Assembly: GCA_964633145.1 (NCBI GenBank)
Contig: CAZWFE010000001.1
Coordinates: forward strand, 1 to 64,000
DNA from: CAJXSD01 sp964633145
Lineage (GTDB): Bacteria > Pseudomonadota > Alphaproteobacteria > Rhodobacterales > Rhodobacteraceae
Reading direction: 5' to 3'
Length of the DNA: 64,000 nt
Of this stretch, positions 26,038 through 34,741 are shown one piece after another. Below the pieces are notes generated by a model, which was given only the letters and a program-made list of their open reading frames with translations, was not told where the DNA came from and did no database searches. The position numbers and the translations under genes were made by a program. Position 1 is the stretch's first letter; every line of letters starts with the position of its first letter.

Positions 26038-27172
26038 AATAATCCTGTAAAATGCGGCTATAGATTGATTTCAACTGCGTAATCTGTGCCACCTCGACCC
26101 GTTCATCAACCGAATGCATGGTTTTGCCCACCAACCCAAATTCGGTGACGGGGCACAGGTCTTTGACAAATCGCGCATCTGATGTGCCGCCCGTGGTCGA
26201 CATTTCGGGGGTGACTCCCAATTCGGCCCGAACGGCGCTTGCAATCAAATCCGACAATTCACCGGGCGGGGTGATAAAGCTTTCGCCAGACACCTTTATG
26301 CGCAGATCAAAGGAAATCCCAGTCTCGTCCGCCACCTGATCGACCATGCTGTGCAACCATTCGGTCAGACTGTCGCCGGAATGCAAATCATTGAACCGAA
26401 TATTCACCGTTGCCCGACACTGCGCAGGGATCACATTGGTCGCGGGATTGCCCGTGTCCACCGTTGTAATCGCCAGGGTCGAGGCATCGAAATGATCGGT
26501 ACCCTGATCCAATTCATGACTGGCCAAACGATCCATCAACCGCACCATCGCGGTCACGGGGTTATTCGCGCGATGCGGATAGGCCGAATGCCCCTGCACC
26601 CCTGTTGCCGTAAAAAACGCCGTTAACGATCCGCGACGGCCAATTTTCATCATCTGCCCCATGGTGTCGGGGCTGGTGGGTTCGCCCACCAAACAATGAT
26701 CCATGGTTTCCCCATTGGCGCGCATCCAATCCAGAATGGCGGTGGTCCCGTCCAATGCGTCGCCCTCTTCGTCACCAGTGATGGTGATCACAATGGATCC
26801 ATCGGGCGGGGTATCGGTCACAAAATCAATCGCGGCCGCCACGAATGCGGCAACGCCTGATTTCATATCTGTGGCCCCGCGCCCATACATAAACCCATCA
26901 CGAATTTCCGCGCCAAAGGGATCAACCGTCCACGCCGCAGCATCGCCCACAGGCACCACATCCGTATGCCCATTAAACCCAAAGGTACGCCCATTTTTGC
27001 CCGCCCCCCAGCGGGCAAACAGGTTGTGAATGCCGCCGCGTTCGATGCGGGTACAGGTGAACCCATTTGCAGACAAAACAGTCTCTAACAAAGTGATTGC
27101 GCCCCCTTCAGCTGGGGTAACAGATGGGCATTTGATCAAATCAGCGGTTAATTGGATGGGGTCGATTGTCAT
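26030..27172 (-). CDS. dapE: Succinyl-diaminopimelate desuccinylase
   Basis: Zinc amidohydrolase of the succinylase branch of lysine and meso-diaminopimelate synthesis, 380 residues. M20 peptidase motifs are visible: FNGHTDVVPVGD, GRGATDMKSGVAAF, TGDEEGDALDGT and TGGTSDARFVKD. It overlaps the HAD gene by 4 bases. dapD of the same pathway is at 33.7 kb. Confidence 0.95.
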   Translation of the reverse strand: MTIDPIQLTADLIKCPSVTPAEGGAITLLETVLSANGFTCTRIERGGIHNLFARWGAGKNGRTFGFNGHTDVVPVGDAAAWTVDPFGAEIRDGFMYGRGATDMKSGVAAFVAAAIDFVTDTPPDGSIVITITGDEEGDALDGTTAILDWMRANGETMDHCLVGEPTSPDTMGQMMKIGRRGSLTAFFTATGVQGHSAYPHRANNPVTAMVRLMDRLASHELDQGTDHFDASTLAITTVDTGNPATNVIPAQCRATVNIRFNDLHSGDSLTEWLHSMVDQVADETGISFDLRIKVSGESFITPPGELSDLIASAVRAELGVTPEMSTTGGTSDARFVKDLCPVTEFGLVGKTMHSVDERVEVAQITQLKSIYSRILQDYFA

Positions 27173-27825
27173 GATCTTTCCAGTTTCAAATGTTTCGTCA
27201 CAGCCGTGGCCATATCCGTTGCAGCATGCAAAATATCAGTTGCACTTGCGGTGGTTAATTCATCCAGTGTGCCAAACCCGTATAACGCACCCAAACAGCC
27301 CATGCCATTGTTGCGCGCCCCGATCACATCATAGTGACGATCACCAATCATAATCGCATCGCGCGGATCACAGCCAGTCTGGGCCAAACCATAGGCCAGC
27401 AATTCGGTTTTATCGGTGCGTGTTCCGTCCAGTTCGGACCCAAATTCATAGTCCAGAAAATCCGACACCCCGAAATGCGCCACAATATCACCGGCATAGG
27501 CAATGGGTTTCGATGTGGCCAAACACAACCGATAGCCGCGCGATTTCAGATCGGATAATTGCCCCAATACCCCATCATAGAGACGGTTATTAAACATTTC
27601 ACCGCCACGATAGGCATCGCGGTAATGGGCCACCGTTTGATCATGCAATTCGGCAGGCATGCCCAGTTTCGTCAAACTGTCCCACAGGGATGGGCCCACA
27701 ACCCAATTGGCGTCAACGCCCAAATCGGGATACCCCATTTGGCCCAGCGCATAGTTGAACGCATTAATAATCCCCGGACCCGAGTCAGTTAGCGTGCCAT
27801 CCAGATCCAGAAACACAAATGCCAT
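27169..27825 (-). CDS. HAD-superfamily hydrolase, phosphoglycolate-phosphatase-like
   Basis: A 218-residue HAD phosphatase. Motif I is FLDLDGTLTDSG, motif II/III are seen in LATSKPIAYA and MIGDRHYDVIGA. It differs clearly from the Gph-like protein at 31.3 kb. Substrate uncertain. It shares one base with the upstream 120-residue gene and 4 with dapE, forming an operon. Confidence 0.85.
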   Translation of the reverse strand: MAFVFLDLDGTLTDSGPGIINAFNYALGQMGYPDLGVDANWVVGPSLWDSLTKLGMPAELHDQTVAHYRDAYRGGEMFNNRLYDGVLGQLSDLKSRGYRLCLATSKPIAYAGDIVAHFGVSDFLDYEFGSELDGTRTDKTELLAYGLAQTGCDPRDAIMIGDRHYDVIGARNNGMGCLGALYGFGTLDELTTASATDILHAATDMATAVTKHLKLERS

Positions 27826-28187
27826 CAGTGCACCACATCAGGATCCAGATTTTCATCGCCAAAGAATGGCGTCATCTGGGCCACGACGACTGAATTTTCA
27901 TCCAAGGCGCGCTGCATCAAAATACGTTCATCGTCCTCGATGTCATGCCCCTGTTCGATACGTTCGTCCAAGGTGCCATAGCCCGTCACATCCAGCGGTG
28001 CCAAATCGGCCTGTTTCAAAATGGCCACCGTTTCGCGCACGGCCTCGGCCTCGTCCACGCCACTGGCATAGCACATCAGCGCAGCGCCCGTTGACTTGGG
28101 CGGCAAGCCGTCTTCTTTTGATCTGCCCACTTGGACCAACAGGGTATAGACCTGTTGTTTCTTGGGGGTCTTGGGTTTTTCAGACAT
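27825..28187 (-). CDS. Conserved-looking hypothetical protein
   Basis: A 120-residue soluble, acidic protein I do not recognise. It starts with a lysine/proline-rich stretch (MSEKPKTPKKQQ), followed by VYTLLVQVGR, a GAALMCYASGVDEAEAV helix and an acidic region (GHDIEDDERILMQRAL). No cofactor motif or membrane segment is visible. It is translationally coupled (stop and start share one base) to the HAD phosphatase and dapE, and is the first gene of that operon. Confidence 0.72.
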   Translation of the reverse strand: MSEKPKTPKKQQVYTLLVQVGRSKEDGLPPKSTGAALMCYASGVDEAEAVRETVAILKQADLAPLDVTGYGTLDERIEQGHDIEDDERILMQRALDENSVVVAQMTPFFGDENLDPDVVH

Positions 28188-28205
28188 TGCACGGCCTTAT
28201 CATTA

Positions 28206-28224
28206 AATCATATACCCTATGATT
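28206..28224. promoter_or_regulatory. Inverted repeat before the hypothetical-HAD-dapE operon
   Basis: AATCATA (28206-28212) and TATGATT (28218-28224) flank TACCC, 19 bases before the start codon at 28187. It may be an operator, or a weak terminator for the LuxR-type gene to its right. No further evidence. Confidence 0.3.
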
Positions 28225-28265
28225 AGACCTGCCGCGCGCTGAATGCAAATGGTGAAAAGATACAA

Positions 28266-29039
28266 TCAATACGACCAATATATGGTGTATTTGTCGCCTG
28301 AATTTGGTTGCGTCACAGACATCATTGCCCGCAGCCCATCCATGCGAAAGGATACGTTTTTCAATTCTTCGATTGGGACCAGTTTGGAATTAATCAATGC
28401 CGATCCTTTGCAAAACTCTGGCGGCGCAGGAAAGGTGACGGACATATTCAAAATGCCTGTCGGCGTTCCAATTGTGTTGGAAATTTCCTTGCGCCCCTTT
28501 TCGGTAAAGGCCCGCGCTTTGTACGTTAGGTGGCGTTGGAAATCTTGGCCGGTTTTCAGCGGGTGCGGTAAATCAATCGCGTAAAAGACATATTTGCCAC
28601 GCTCTTCGACCCGATCTGGTTCACGTCCGTTTAGAAATATGTCGAATAATTCACCTGGAAAATCGATGGATGTTGAAATTTCGCGCACCTGGCCACGGAC
28701 AACGATGCCCGTTTGCCGCCGATTATAAATACTGACCGCCCAATCGGGTGTTATTTCAATATCATAATCAATCGTGTCATAGAATAAATTGGTCCCCCTA
28801 GACAAATCACCATAGGCGGCCAGAAATTTCATGACTGTAGGCGCACAATCGCGATATGAGGCTGCGTCAAATTTGGTCAAAACCGCTTTGGTATGGGCTT
28901 TGACCGTTTCGGGGGAAATGTTCAGGTGTTTGGCAATTTCGCTGCGCGTTGCGCCATAGGATATCAATTCCAGAACCTCGAATTGGCGTTCAGTTAAACT
29001 GGGCGGACGGACATAGGGCATTTGGGCTGCATTTGTCAT
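28266..29039 (-). CDS. LuxR-type helix-turn-helix protein with unusual C-terminal domain
   Basis: A 257-residue protein. The LuxR/GerE DNA-binding domain is at the N-terminus (about residues 13-65: LTERQFEVLELISYGATRSE, then IAKHLNISPETVKAHTKAVL), whereas in most LuxR proteins it is C-terminal. The remaining about 185 residues look mostly β-stranded (WAVSIYNRRQTGIVVRGQV, YVFYAIDLPHPLKTG, GILNMSVTFPAPPEF) and match no receiver, autoinducer or PAS domain I know. Its start overlaps, as ATGA, a tiny upstream membrane-protein frame. Function as a transcription regulator is inferred from the HTH only. Confidence 0.78.
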   Translation of the reverse strand: MTNAAQMPYVRPPSLTERQFEVLELISYGATRSEIAKHLNISPETVKAHTKAVLTKFDAASYRDCAPTVMKFLAAYGDLSRGTNLFYDTIDYDIEITPDWAVSIYNRRQTGIVVRGQVREISTSIDFPGELFDIFLNGREPDRVEERGKYVFYAIDLPHPLKTGQDFQRHLTYKARAFTEKGRKEISNTIGTPTGILNMSVTFPAPPEFCKGSALINSKLVPIEELKNVSFRMDGLRAMMSVTQPNSGDKYTIYWSY

Positions 29040-29230
29040 GTTTTGCCGAACCAGATTGGGAAATGGGGCGCGGTGGGTTCAGGGGTGGTTGTTCCAGATG
29101 ATCCAGGACAATCGAACACAAGTGTGGCAATAATTGCGCAAATGGCACAAGGAAAACCAATAAAACATGTCAAAATGATAACGCAGCCCAATAACCAATT
29201 TGTGACACGATTTATCACCGTAACGAACAT
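29036..29230 (-). CDS. Small cysteine-rich single-pass membrane protein, putative
   Basis: A 64-residue frame with one long hydrophobic stretch (about residues 12-39, WLLGCVIILTCFIGFPCAIC and onward) containing four cysteines, a fifth at residue 41, and a Pro/Thr-rich tail. No good ribosome-binding site is seen, and the codon before the ATG is TTG. The main support is that its stop codon overlaps the ATG of the LuxR-type gene as ATGA, a sign of translational coupling. It could be a membrane partner of that regulator, or only a leader frame. Confidence 0.42.
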   Translation of the reverse strand: MFVTVINRVTNWLLGCVIILTCFIGFPCAICAIIATLVFDCPGSSGTTTPEPTAPHFPIWFGKT

Positions 29231-29299
29231 CAACAGTTGAACTGATCGCCTGTTTTTACTATGGGTTGATCAACATACCCCTAGCAATAAGGATCCGTC

Positions 29300-31126
29300 A
29301 TGTATCGTTCAAGAACGTCCACCCACGGCCGCAATATGGCTGGCGCACGCGGGCTTTGGCGCGCAACAGGGATGAAGGATAGCGATTTCGGCAAACCCAT
29401 CATCGCAATCGTGAATTCATTTACCCAATTTGTTCCCGGTCACGTCCACCTGAAAGACTTGGGCCAAATGGTCGCCCGCGAGGTCGAGGCCGCCGGCGGC
29501 GTCGCCAAGGAATTCAACACCATTGCCGTGGATGATGGAATTGCCATGGGCCATGATGGGATGCTGTATTCCCTGCCATCGCGCGAAATCATTGCCGACA
29601 GTGTTGAATATATGGTCAACGCCCATTGCGCCGATGCAATGGTTTGTATTTCCAACTGTGATAAAATCACGCCCGGTATGTTGATGGCCGCAATGCGGTT
29701 GAACATTCCGGTTGTATTCGTATCCGGTGGCCCGATGGAGGCTGGCAAAGTCATTTGGGACGGCAAAGAAAAGGCGCTGGATCTGGTGGATGCCATGGTC
29801 GCCGCAGCGGATGACAAATACACCGACGAACAGGTCGAGGAAATCGAACAAAACGCTTGCCCCACATGTGGATCATGTTCGGGTATGTTTACCGCAAATT
29901 CCATGAACTGCTTGACCGAGGCACTGGGCCTGTCCCTGCCTGGGAACGGATCAACATTGGCCACACACGCCGACCGCAAGGAATTGTTCCTACGCGCAGG
30001 TCGCCGCATCGTGGAAATGGCCAAGGCCTGCTATGAACAGGGTGACGCCAACATGTTGCCCCGCAACATCGCCACGTTTAAAGCATTTGAAAACGCGATG
30101 TCGTTGGATATCGCGATGGGCGGATCCACGAACACCGTTTTGCACCTGCTGGCCGCCGCTTATGAGGGCGAGGTTGATTTCTCAATGGATGATATCGACC
30201 GCCTATCACGCAAGGTGCCATGCCTGTCCAAGGTCGCGCCTGCAAAATCCGACGTCCATATGGAGGACGTCCACCGCGCCGGTGGCATCATGGCGATTTT
30301 GGGCGAATTGGACCGCGCCGGTCTGATCCACCGCGATTGCCGCACGGTTCACGAACCCACCATCGGTGATGCGCTGAACAAATGGGACGTCATGCGCACC
30401 AACGATCCTGATGTGCATAACTTTTTCCGCGCGGCCCCCGGTGGCGTCCGCACGACCCAAGCGTTTAGCCAAAGCCGTCGGTACGACAGCGTCGATACGG
30501 ACCGCGCAGGCGGCGTGATCCGCAGCAAAGAAAATGCCTTTTCCCAGGACGGCGGTTTGGCCGTGTTGTTCGGCAATCTGGCAGAACACGGCTGTATCGT
30601 GAAAACGGCCGGTGTGGATGACAGCATCCTGAAATTTTCAGGCCCCGCCTATGTTGTGGAATCCCAAGATGACGCCGTCAACGACATTCTGACCGGCAAA
30701 GTCAAAGAAGGCGATGTCGTCATCATCCGTTACGAAGGTCCGCGCGGCGGCCCCGGCATGCAAGAAATGCTATACCCCACATCCTATCTGAAATCCAAAG
30801 GATTGGGCGCGGCCTGTGCCTTGGTCACAGATGGTCGTTTTTCGGGCGGCACATCGGGTCTGTCCATTGGCCATGTATCCCCCGAGGCAGCCGAGGGCGG
30901 CACAATCGGTTTGGTCGAACATGGCGATTTGATCGAAATCGACATCCCAAATCGGTCGATCAATTTGGCCGTGTCTGATGATGTTCTGGCCGAACGCCGT
31001 GCCAAACAGGATGCCGCAGGCTGGACCCCAGCCAAACCACGCAAGCGTAAGGTTACAACAGCATTGCGCGCCTATGCTGCGCTGACAACCTCTGCCGCCA
31101 AAGGCGCGGTTCGCGTGGTCGAATAA
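29300..31126 (+). CDS. ilvD: Dihydroxy-acid dehydratase
   Basis: Fe-S dehydratase of branched-chain amino acid synthesis that forms 2-oxo acids from dihydroxy acids. It has 608 residues. Cluster and active-site signatures are SNCDKITPGM and CPTCGSCSGMFTANSMN; the C-terminal GRFSGGTSG is present. It stands alone, divergent from the LuxR-type pair. The gene end falls inside a 55-base sequence duplicated across the neighbouring assembly gap. Confidence 0.96.
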   Translation: MYRSRTSTHGRNMAGARGLWRATGMKDSDFGKPIIAIVNSFTQFVPGHVHLKDLGQMVAREVEAAGGVAKEFNTIAVDDGIAMGHDGMLYSLPSREIIADSVEYMVNAHCADAMVCISNCDKITPGMLMAAMRLNIPVVFVSGGPMEAGKVIWDGKEKALDLVDAMVAAADDKYTDEQVEEIEQNACPTCGSCSGMFTANSMNCLTEALGLSLPGNGSTLATHADRKELFLRAGRRIVEMAKACYEQGDANMLPRNIATFKAFENAMSLDIAMGGSTNTVLHLLAAAYEGEVDFSMDDIDRLSRKVPCLSKVAPAKSDVHMEDVHRAGGIMAILGELDRAGLIHRDCRTVHEPTIGDALNKWDVMRTNDPDVHNFFRAAPGGVRTTQAFSQSRRYDSVDTDRAGGVIRSKENAFSQDGGLAVLFGNLAEHGCIVKTAGVDDSILKFSGPAYVVESQDDAVNDILTGKVKEGDVVIIRYEGPRGGPGMQEMLYPTSYLKSKGLGAACALVTDGRFSGGTSGLSIGHVSPEAAEGGTIGLVEHGDLIEIDIPNRSINLAVSDDVLAERRAKQDAAGWTPAKPRKRKVTTALRAYAALTTSAAKGAVRVVE

Positions 31127-31161
31127 TAAAACAACGGGCCTGCGCAAATCTGCGCGGGCCT
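31107..31161 (+). repeat. 55-base duplicated gap flank, left copy
   Basis: Bases 31107-31161 are identical to 31262-31316 and abut the left edge of the gap. They cover the last codons of ilvD and its 3' hairpin. This is best explained as an unmerged contig-end overlap, not a real repeat. Confidence 0.93.
31136..31161 (+). terminator. Hairpin after ilvD
   Basis: GGGCCTGCGCA (31136-31146) pairs with TGCGCGGGCCT (31151-31161) over 11 positions, two of them G-T, around an AATC loop. No T-run follows in either copy of the sequence, so it is either a 3' stabilising hairpin or a weak terminator. Confidence 0.5.
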
Positions 31162-31261
31162 NNNNNNNNNNNNNNNNNNNNNNNNNNNNNNNNNNNNNNN
31201 NNNNNNNNNNNNNNNNNNNNNNNNNNNNNNNNNNNNNNNNNNNNNNNNNNNNNNNNNNNNN
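31162..31261. other. Assembly gap of exactly 100 N, probably spurious
   Basis: One hundred unknown bases between two identical 55-base sequences. In the true chromosome the two copies are most likely the same bases, so the gap and one copy should collapse. Confidence 0.93.
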
Positions 31262-31316
31262 CGGTTCGCGTGGTCGAATAATAAAACAACGGGCCTGCGC
31301 AAATCTGCGCGGGCCT
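31262..31316 (+). repeat. 55-base duplicated gap flank, right copy
   Basis: Identical to 31107-31161 and abutting the right edge of the gap. It repeats the end of ilvD, including its stop codon, without the rest of the gene. Confidence 0.93.
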
Positions 31317-31334
31317 GTGCGCGGGTCTGTGCCC

Positions 31335-31988
31335 CTATGCCGAATACCGACGGCGCAGGATGCCCAAAAATTCCTGATAATCATCAAACGGCACGGCGTT
31401 TTGGAAATATGACAGGGGTTCGTTTCGGTACCCTTGGGTAAAAAACGCAAAATCAACGCCCGCGTTTTGGGCCGTCTGATAATCCACCGGACTATCCCCG
31501 ACATATAACACGTCATCCGCCTGTAACCGCGAAATGGTTTCGCGCAGTGGTGCAGGATCAGGTTTTTTCACCGCCAAACTGTCGCCCCCAATCACCGCAT
31601 CAAAATACCGTGCAATCTGCAGGTGATCCAAAATATGCACCGCTGGCGCATAGGGTTTGTTGGTACATAGCCCAATTTTCACCCCAGCGTCGCGCAAATA
31701 CGCTAATGCGTCCAAACAATCAGGGTACAGCTTGGTCAGTCCCAACGGATTTTCGTTGTAATATGTCAGCAAACGCTGCGTCAGGTCGGTTTGTACACCA
31801 TCGGCCAAACCCACCCGAACACGCACCCGTTCTGCCAATTTGGGCAATCCATTTCCGATAAAGGAAATGACAGTTGGCAAATCCAACGGCGCACAATCAA
31901 AATCAGCCAAGGCCCGATTGACCGCGGCCTGAATATCGGGCGCGCTGTCAATCAATGTGCCATCTAGATCAAATATCACGGCCCGCAT
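31335..31988 (-). CDS. gph: Phosphoglycolate phosphatase family HAD hydrolase
   Basis: A 217-residue HAD phosphatase removing 2-phosphoglycolate, made by DNA 3'-end repair or by Rubisco oxygenation. Motif I is VIFDLDGTLIDSAPD, followed by FIGNGLPKLAERV, GLCTNKP and LYVGDSPVDYQTA. I start at ATG 31988, where the HAD motif begins as in the family; an ATG at 32015 is also in frame, 5 bases after the rpe stop. It follows rpe on the same strand, a pairing (rpe-gph) common in bacteria. Confidence 0.88.
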   Translation of the reverse strand: MRAVIFDLDGTLIDSAPDIQAAVNRALADFDCAPLDLPTVISFIGNGLPKLAERVRVRVGLADGVQTDLTQRLLTYYNENPLGLTKLYPDCLDALAYLRDAGVKIGLCTNKPYAPAVHILDHLQIARYFDAVIGGDSLAVKKPDPAPLRETISRLQADDVLYVGDSPVDYQTAQNAGVDFAFFTQGYRNEPLSYFQNAVPFDDYQEFLGILRRRYSA

Positions 31989-32020
31989 GACACCACCCTG
32001 CCCGTTTGTTTGCATGATAC

Positions 32021-32707
32021 CTACAAGGCCGCCGTTGCAGCCGCGCGAATGGCTGCGATATTGTCACCATAGACATCCGCCGCATCAACCGACCCACCGC
32101 GGAAAACGGCCGATCCAGCAACCAGCACATCCGCGCCCGCTGCCGCCATCAGCGGCGCAGTCGTCGGATCCATGCCGCCGTCAATTTCAATATGGATCGG
32201 ACGATCCCCGATCATGTCGCGCAGTTTTCGGACCTTGGCCGTCATATCAATGTATTTCTGGCCGCCAAATCCGGGGTTTACCGTCATCACACAGACCAAA
32301 TCTGTCAAATCTAGCAAATGTTCCACCGTTTCGGCCGGTGTGCCTGGGTTCAGGGCAACGCCCGCCCTCATCCCTGCGCCACGGATGGCCTGCAATGTGC
32401 GGTGAATGTGTGGCCCCGCCTCGATATGGGCGGTCAGAATATCCGCCCCCGCATCGGCATATGCATCGATATAGGGATCAACCGGCGCAATCATCAAATG
32501 CACATCCATCACCGTTTTCACATGGGGCCGAAACGCCTTGACCGCGGGGGGACCAAAGGTCAGGTTCGGCACAAAATGCCCGTCCATGACATCAATATGC
32601 ACCCAATCTGCGCCTTGCGCTTCGATCGCGCGAATTTCTGCACCAAAGTTGGCGAAATCAGCGGACAAAATGGATGGTGCGATTTTAATGGAACGGTCAA
32701 AGGCCAT
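32021..32707 (-). CDS. rpe: Ribulose-phosphate 3-epimerase
   Basis: Interconverts ribulose 5-phosphate and xylulose 5-phosphate. It has 228 residues and a TIM-barrel fold. Motifs KIAPSILSADFANFG, HIDVMDGHFVPNLTFGP, VMTVNPGFGGQKY and EIDGGM are intact, including the metal and catalytic residues. AGGAG precedes the ATG. It forms an operon with gph. Confidence 0.96.
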   Translation of the reverse strand: MAFDRSIKIAPSILSADFANFGAEIRAIEAQGADWVHIDVMDGHFVPNLTFGPPAVKAFRPHVKTVMDVHLMIAPVDPYIDAYADAGADILTAHIEAGPHIHRTLQAIRGAGMRAGVALNPGTPAETVEHLLDLTDLVCVMTVNPGFGGQKYIDMTAKVRKLRDMIGDRPIHIEIDGGMDPTTAPLMAAAGADVLVAGSAVFRGGSVDAADVYGDNIAAIRAAATAAL

Positions 32708-32798
32708 GTGGCTCTCCTATTGCATGCTGCGACTGCTGAGTGGGTGTCTAGTACGCAGCCCCCACGTAGTGCAAGATTTTAGTGCGCTAGCGCGACAT

Positions 32799-33635
32799 TT
32801 AACCATGGTTTGGCACAGACGCGTCATAGTCCCACGATGTAATGATTTCCATCGCCTCTTGGGCGGTATCGACAAATTTGAACAGCTCCAAATCATCGCG
32901 CGAAATCGTCCCCGCGTCAGACAGTGCCTGCCAATTTATAATGTCATTCCAAAATTCCCGCCCAAACAACAAAAATGGCACCGGCGCCATGCGATTGGTT
33001 TGGATCAATGTCAGCGCTTCAAACAACTCGTCAAGCGTGCCAAATCCCCCAGGGAATACGCAAATCGCTTTGGCGCGCATCAAAAAATGCATCTTGCGAA
33101 TGGCAAAGTAATGGAAATTGAAACACAATTCCGGCGTCACATAGGCATTGGGCGCCTGTTCATGGGGCAACACAATATTCAACCCAACAGATTTGCCACC
33201 CGCATCCAATGCACCGCGGTTGCCCGCCTCCATCACACCTGGCCCACCGCCAGTCGTGACAACAAATTCACCGCCGCCCAGCGATTGGCTGTATAGCGTG
33301 ATCTGACGCGCCAATTCGCGCGCTTGGGTGTAATACTGGGTCAATTCCGCCAGCTTGGGCGTTTTGGCCTGATCTGCATTTACAGGATCAGGAATCCGCG
33401 CGCCCCCAAACAAAACAACCGTTGAATGAATACCCTGTTCGTCCAATGCCAATTCAGGTTTCAACAATTCTAACTGCAGCCGCACCGGCCGCAGATCTTC
33501 GCGCACCAAAAATTCATCGTCAGCAAAGGCCAACCGATAGGCCGGCGATTGCGTCTGCGGCGTAACCGGCACACTGGTCGCAGTTGATTTGTCCGTACCC
33601 GCATCGCGAAATATCCGCTTTGTTTTCCGTGTCAT
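32799..33635 (-). CDS. LOG-family/TIGR00730 Rossmann-fold protein
   Basis: A 278-residue protein of the lysine-decarboxylase-like LOG family, many members of which hydrolyse nucleotide monophosphates or release cytokinins. The motifs GGGPGVMEAGNRGA and PGGFGTLDE are both complete. The N-terminal about 70 residues are an extension common in proteobacterial members. ATG 33635 follows AGGGATG; ATG 33656 is 7 codons upstream. Substrate unproven. Confidence 0.87.
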   Translation of the reverse strand: MTRKTKRIFRDAGTDKSTATSVPVTPQTQSPAYRLAFADDEFLVREDLRPVRLQLELLKPELALDEQGIHSTVVLFGGARIPDPVNADQAKTPKLAELTQYYTQARELARQITLYSQSLGGGEFVVTTGGGPGVMEAGNRGALDAGGKSVGLNIVLPHEQAPNAYVTPELCFNFHYFAIRKMHFLMRAKAICVFPGGFGTLDELFEALTLIQTNRMAPVPFLLFGREFWNDIINWQALSDAGTISRDDLELFKFVDTAQEAMEIITSWDYDASVPNHG

Positions 33636-33739
33636 ATTTACATCCCTTTGTTTCATCTTATCTTACGCCTAAAAATATTGTATCACCAGCGAATGAAAGC
33701 TATAGCGCTAAAAAGAAATTTCCGGATAGGAGACCACCC

Positions 33740-34567
33740 ATGTCCAACACACACCTAGAAACCGCAATCGAAGCCGCGTGGGACGCACGCGACACAATCA
33801 CGCCCGCCACAACCGGCGAAACCCGTGAAGCCATCGAAGACACCCTAAATGCCCTAGACAGCGGCAAACTCCGCGTGGCCGAGAAAATGGAAAACGGCGA
33901 TTGGCACGTAAACCAATGGGCGAAAAAGGCCGTGCTGTTGGGATTTCGGATCAAAGACATGGAAATCCAATCCGGTGGCCCCCAAGGCAGCGGCTGGTGG
34001 GACAAAGTCGACAGCAAATTCGCAGGCTGGGGCGAAAACCAGTGGCGCGCCGCAGGGTTCCGCGCGGTTCCCAACTGCGTCGTTCGAAAATCCGCCTATA
34101 TTGCACCTGGCGTAGTGCTGATGCCATCATTTGTGAACCTTGGTGCCTATGTTGATCAGGGTACAATGGTAGACACATGGGCAACCGTCGGCAGCTGCGC
34201 CCAAATCGGTAAGAATGTCCACCTGTCCGGTGGCGTCGGCATCGGTGGCGTACTTGAACCCATGCAAGCCGGCCCAACCATTATCGAAGACAACTGCTTT
34301 ATTGGCGCACGATCCGAAGTCGTCGAAGGATGCATCATCCGCGAAGGATCGGTTTTAGGAATGGGTGTCTATATCGGCCAATCCACAAAAATCGTTGACC
34401 GCGAAACAGGCGAAGTCATGTACGGCGAAGTCCCGCCATATTCCGTCGTTGTTTCCGGCTCAATGCCATCGAAAAACGGGATCAATCTATACTGCGCAGT
34501 GATCGTCAAACGCGTTGACGAAAAAACACGCAGCAAAACCGGTATCAATGAATTGTTGCGGGATTGA
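33740..34567 (+). CDS. dapD: Tetrahydrodipicolinate N-succinyltransferase
   Basis: Succinyl-CoA-dependent first enzyme of the succinylase branch to diaminopimelate and lysine. It has 275 residues, with hexapeptide left-handed β-helix repeats (APGVVLMPSFVNLGAYVDQG, GKNVHLSGGVGIGGV). AGGAG (33728-33732) fixes the ATG at 33740; the open frame extends upstream to 33584, antisense to the LOG gene. A strong terminator follows. Product use continues at dapE, 27 kb. Confidence 0.95.
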   Translation: MSNTHLETAIEAAWDARDTITPATTGETREAIEDTLNALDSGKLRVAEKMENGDWHVNQWAKKAVLLGFRIKDMEIQSGGPQGSGWWDKVDSKFAGWGENQWRAAGFRAVPNCVVRKSAYIAPGVVLMPSFVNLGAYVDQGTMVDTWATVGSCAQIGKNVHLSGGVGIGGVLEPMQAGPTIIEDNCFIGARSEVVEGCIIREGSVLGMGVYIGQSTKIVDRETGEVMYGEVPPYSVVVSGSMPSKNGINLYCAVIVKRVDEKTRSKTGINELLRD

Positions 34568-34593
34568 ACAGAATTGTTTCTAGCGAAACAAAC

Positions 34594-34636
34594 GGGGGCC
34601 TTTCGGCCCCCTTTTTTGAGTATTTTTACAAAAATG
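34594..34636 (+). repeat. Bipartite 3' repeat element, copy C1, with dapD terminator
   Basis: GGGGGCC (34594-34600) and GGCCCCC (34605-34611) form a 7-base stem with a TTTC loop, followed by six T and GAGTATTTTTACAAAAATGA. This copy is clearly a working intrinsic terminator for dapD. Confidence 0.85.
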
Positions 34637-34665
34637 AAAACCTAAACTTCAAGTATATTCGGCCT

Positions 34666-34733
34666 TTCAATTTTGCGTAAAATACTCTGGGGTGAATTGG
34701 CCCCATCGGGGCCAAAGGGGGCAAAGCCCCCAC
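34666..34733 (-). repeat. Bipartite 3' repeat element, copy C2, after coxM
   Basis: On the minus strand: GGGGGC-TTT-GCCCCC (34731-34717), then the perfect hairpin TTGGCCCC-GAT-GGGGCCAA (34715-34697), then CCCCAGAGTATTTTACGC followed by AAAATTGAAA. It faces copy C1, so the two elements end converging transcripts of dapD and the cox operon. Confidence 0.78.
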
Positions 34734-34741
34734 TTTCATAC

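Noticed and set aside
30770..31516. Long minus-strand frame of 248 codons opposite the end of ilvD
   Set aside because: It crosses the 100-N gap, translates the duplicated flank twice and is antisense to a certain gene.
32784..32793. Palindrome GCGCTAGCGC between the LOG gene and rpe
   Set aside because: Short, with no T-run on the relevant strand and no partner repeat. It could be chance in this sequence.
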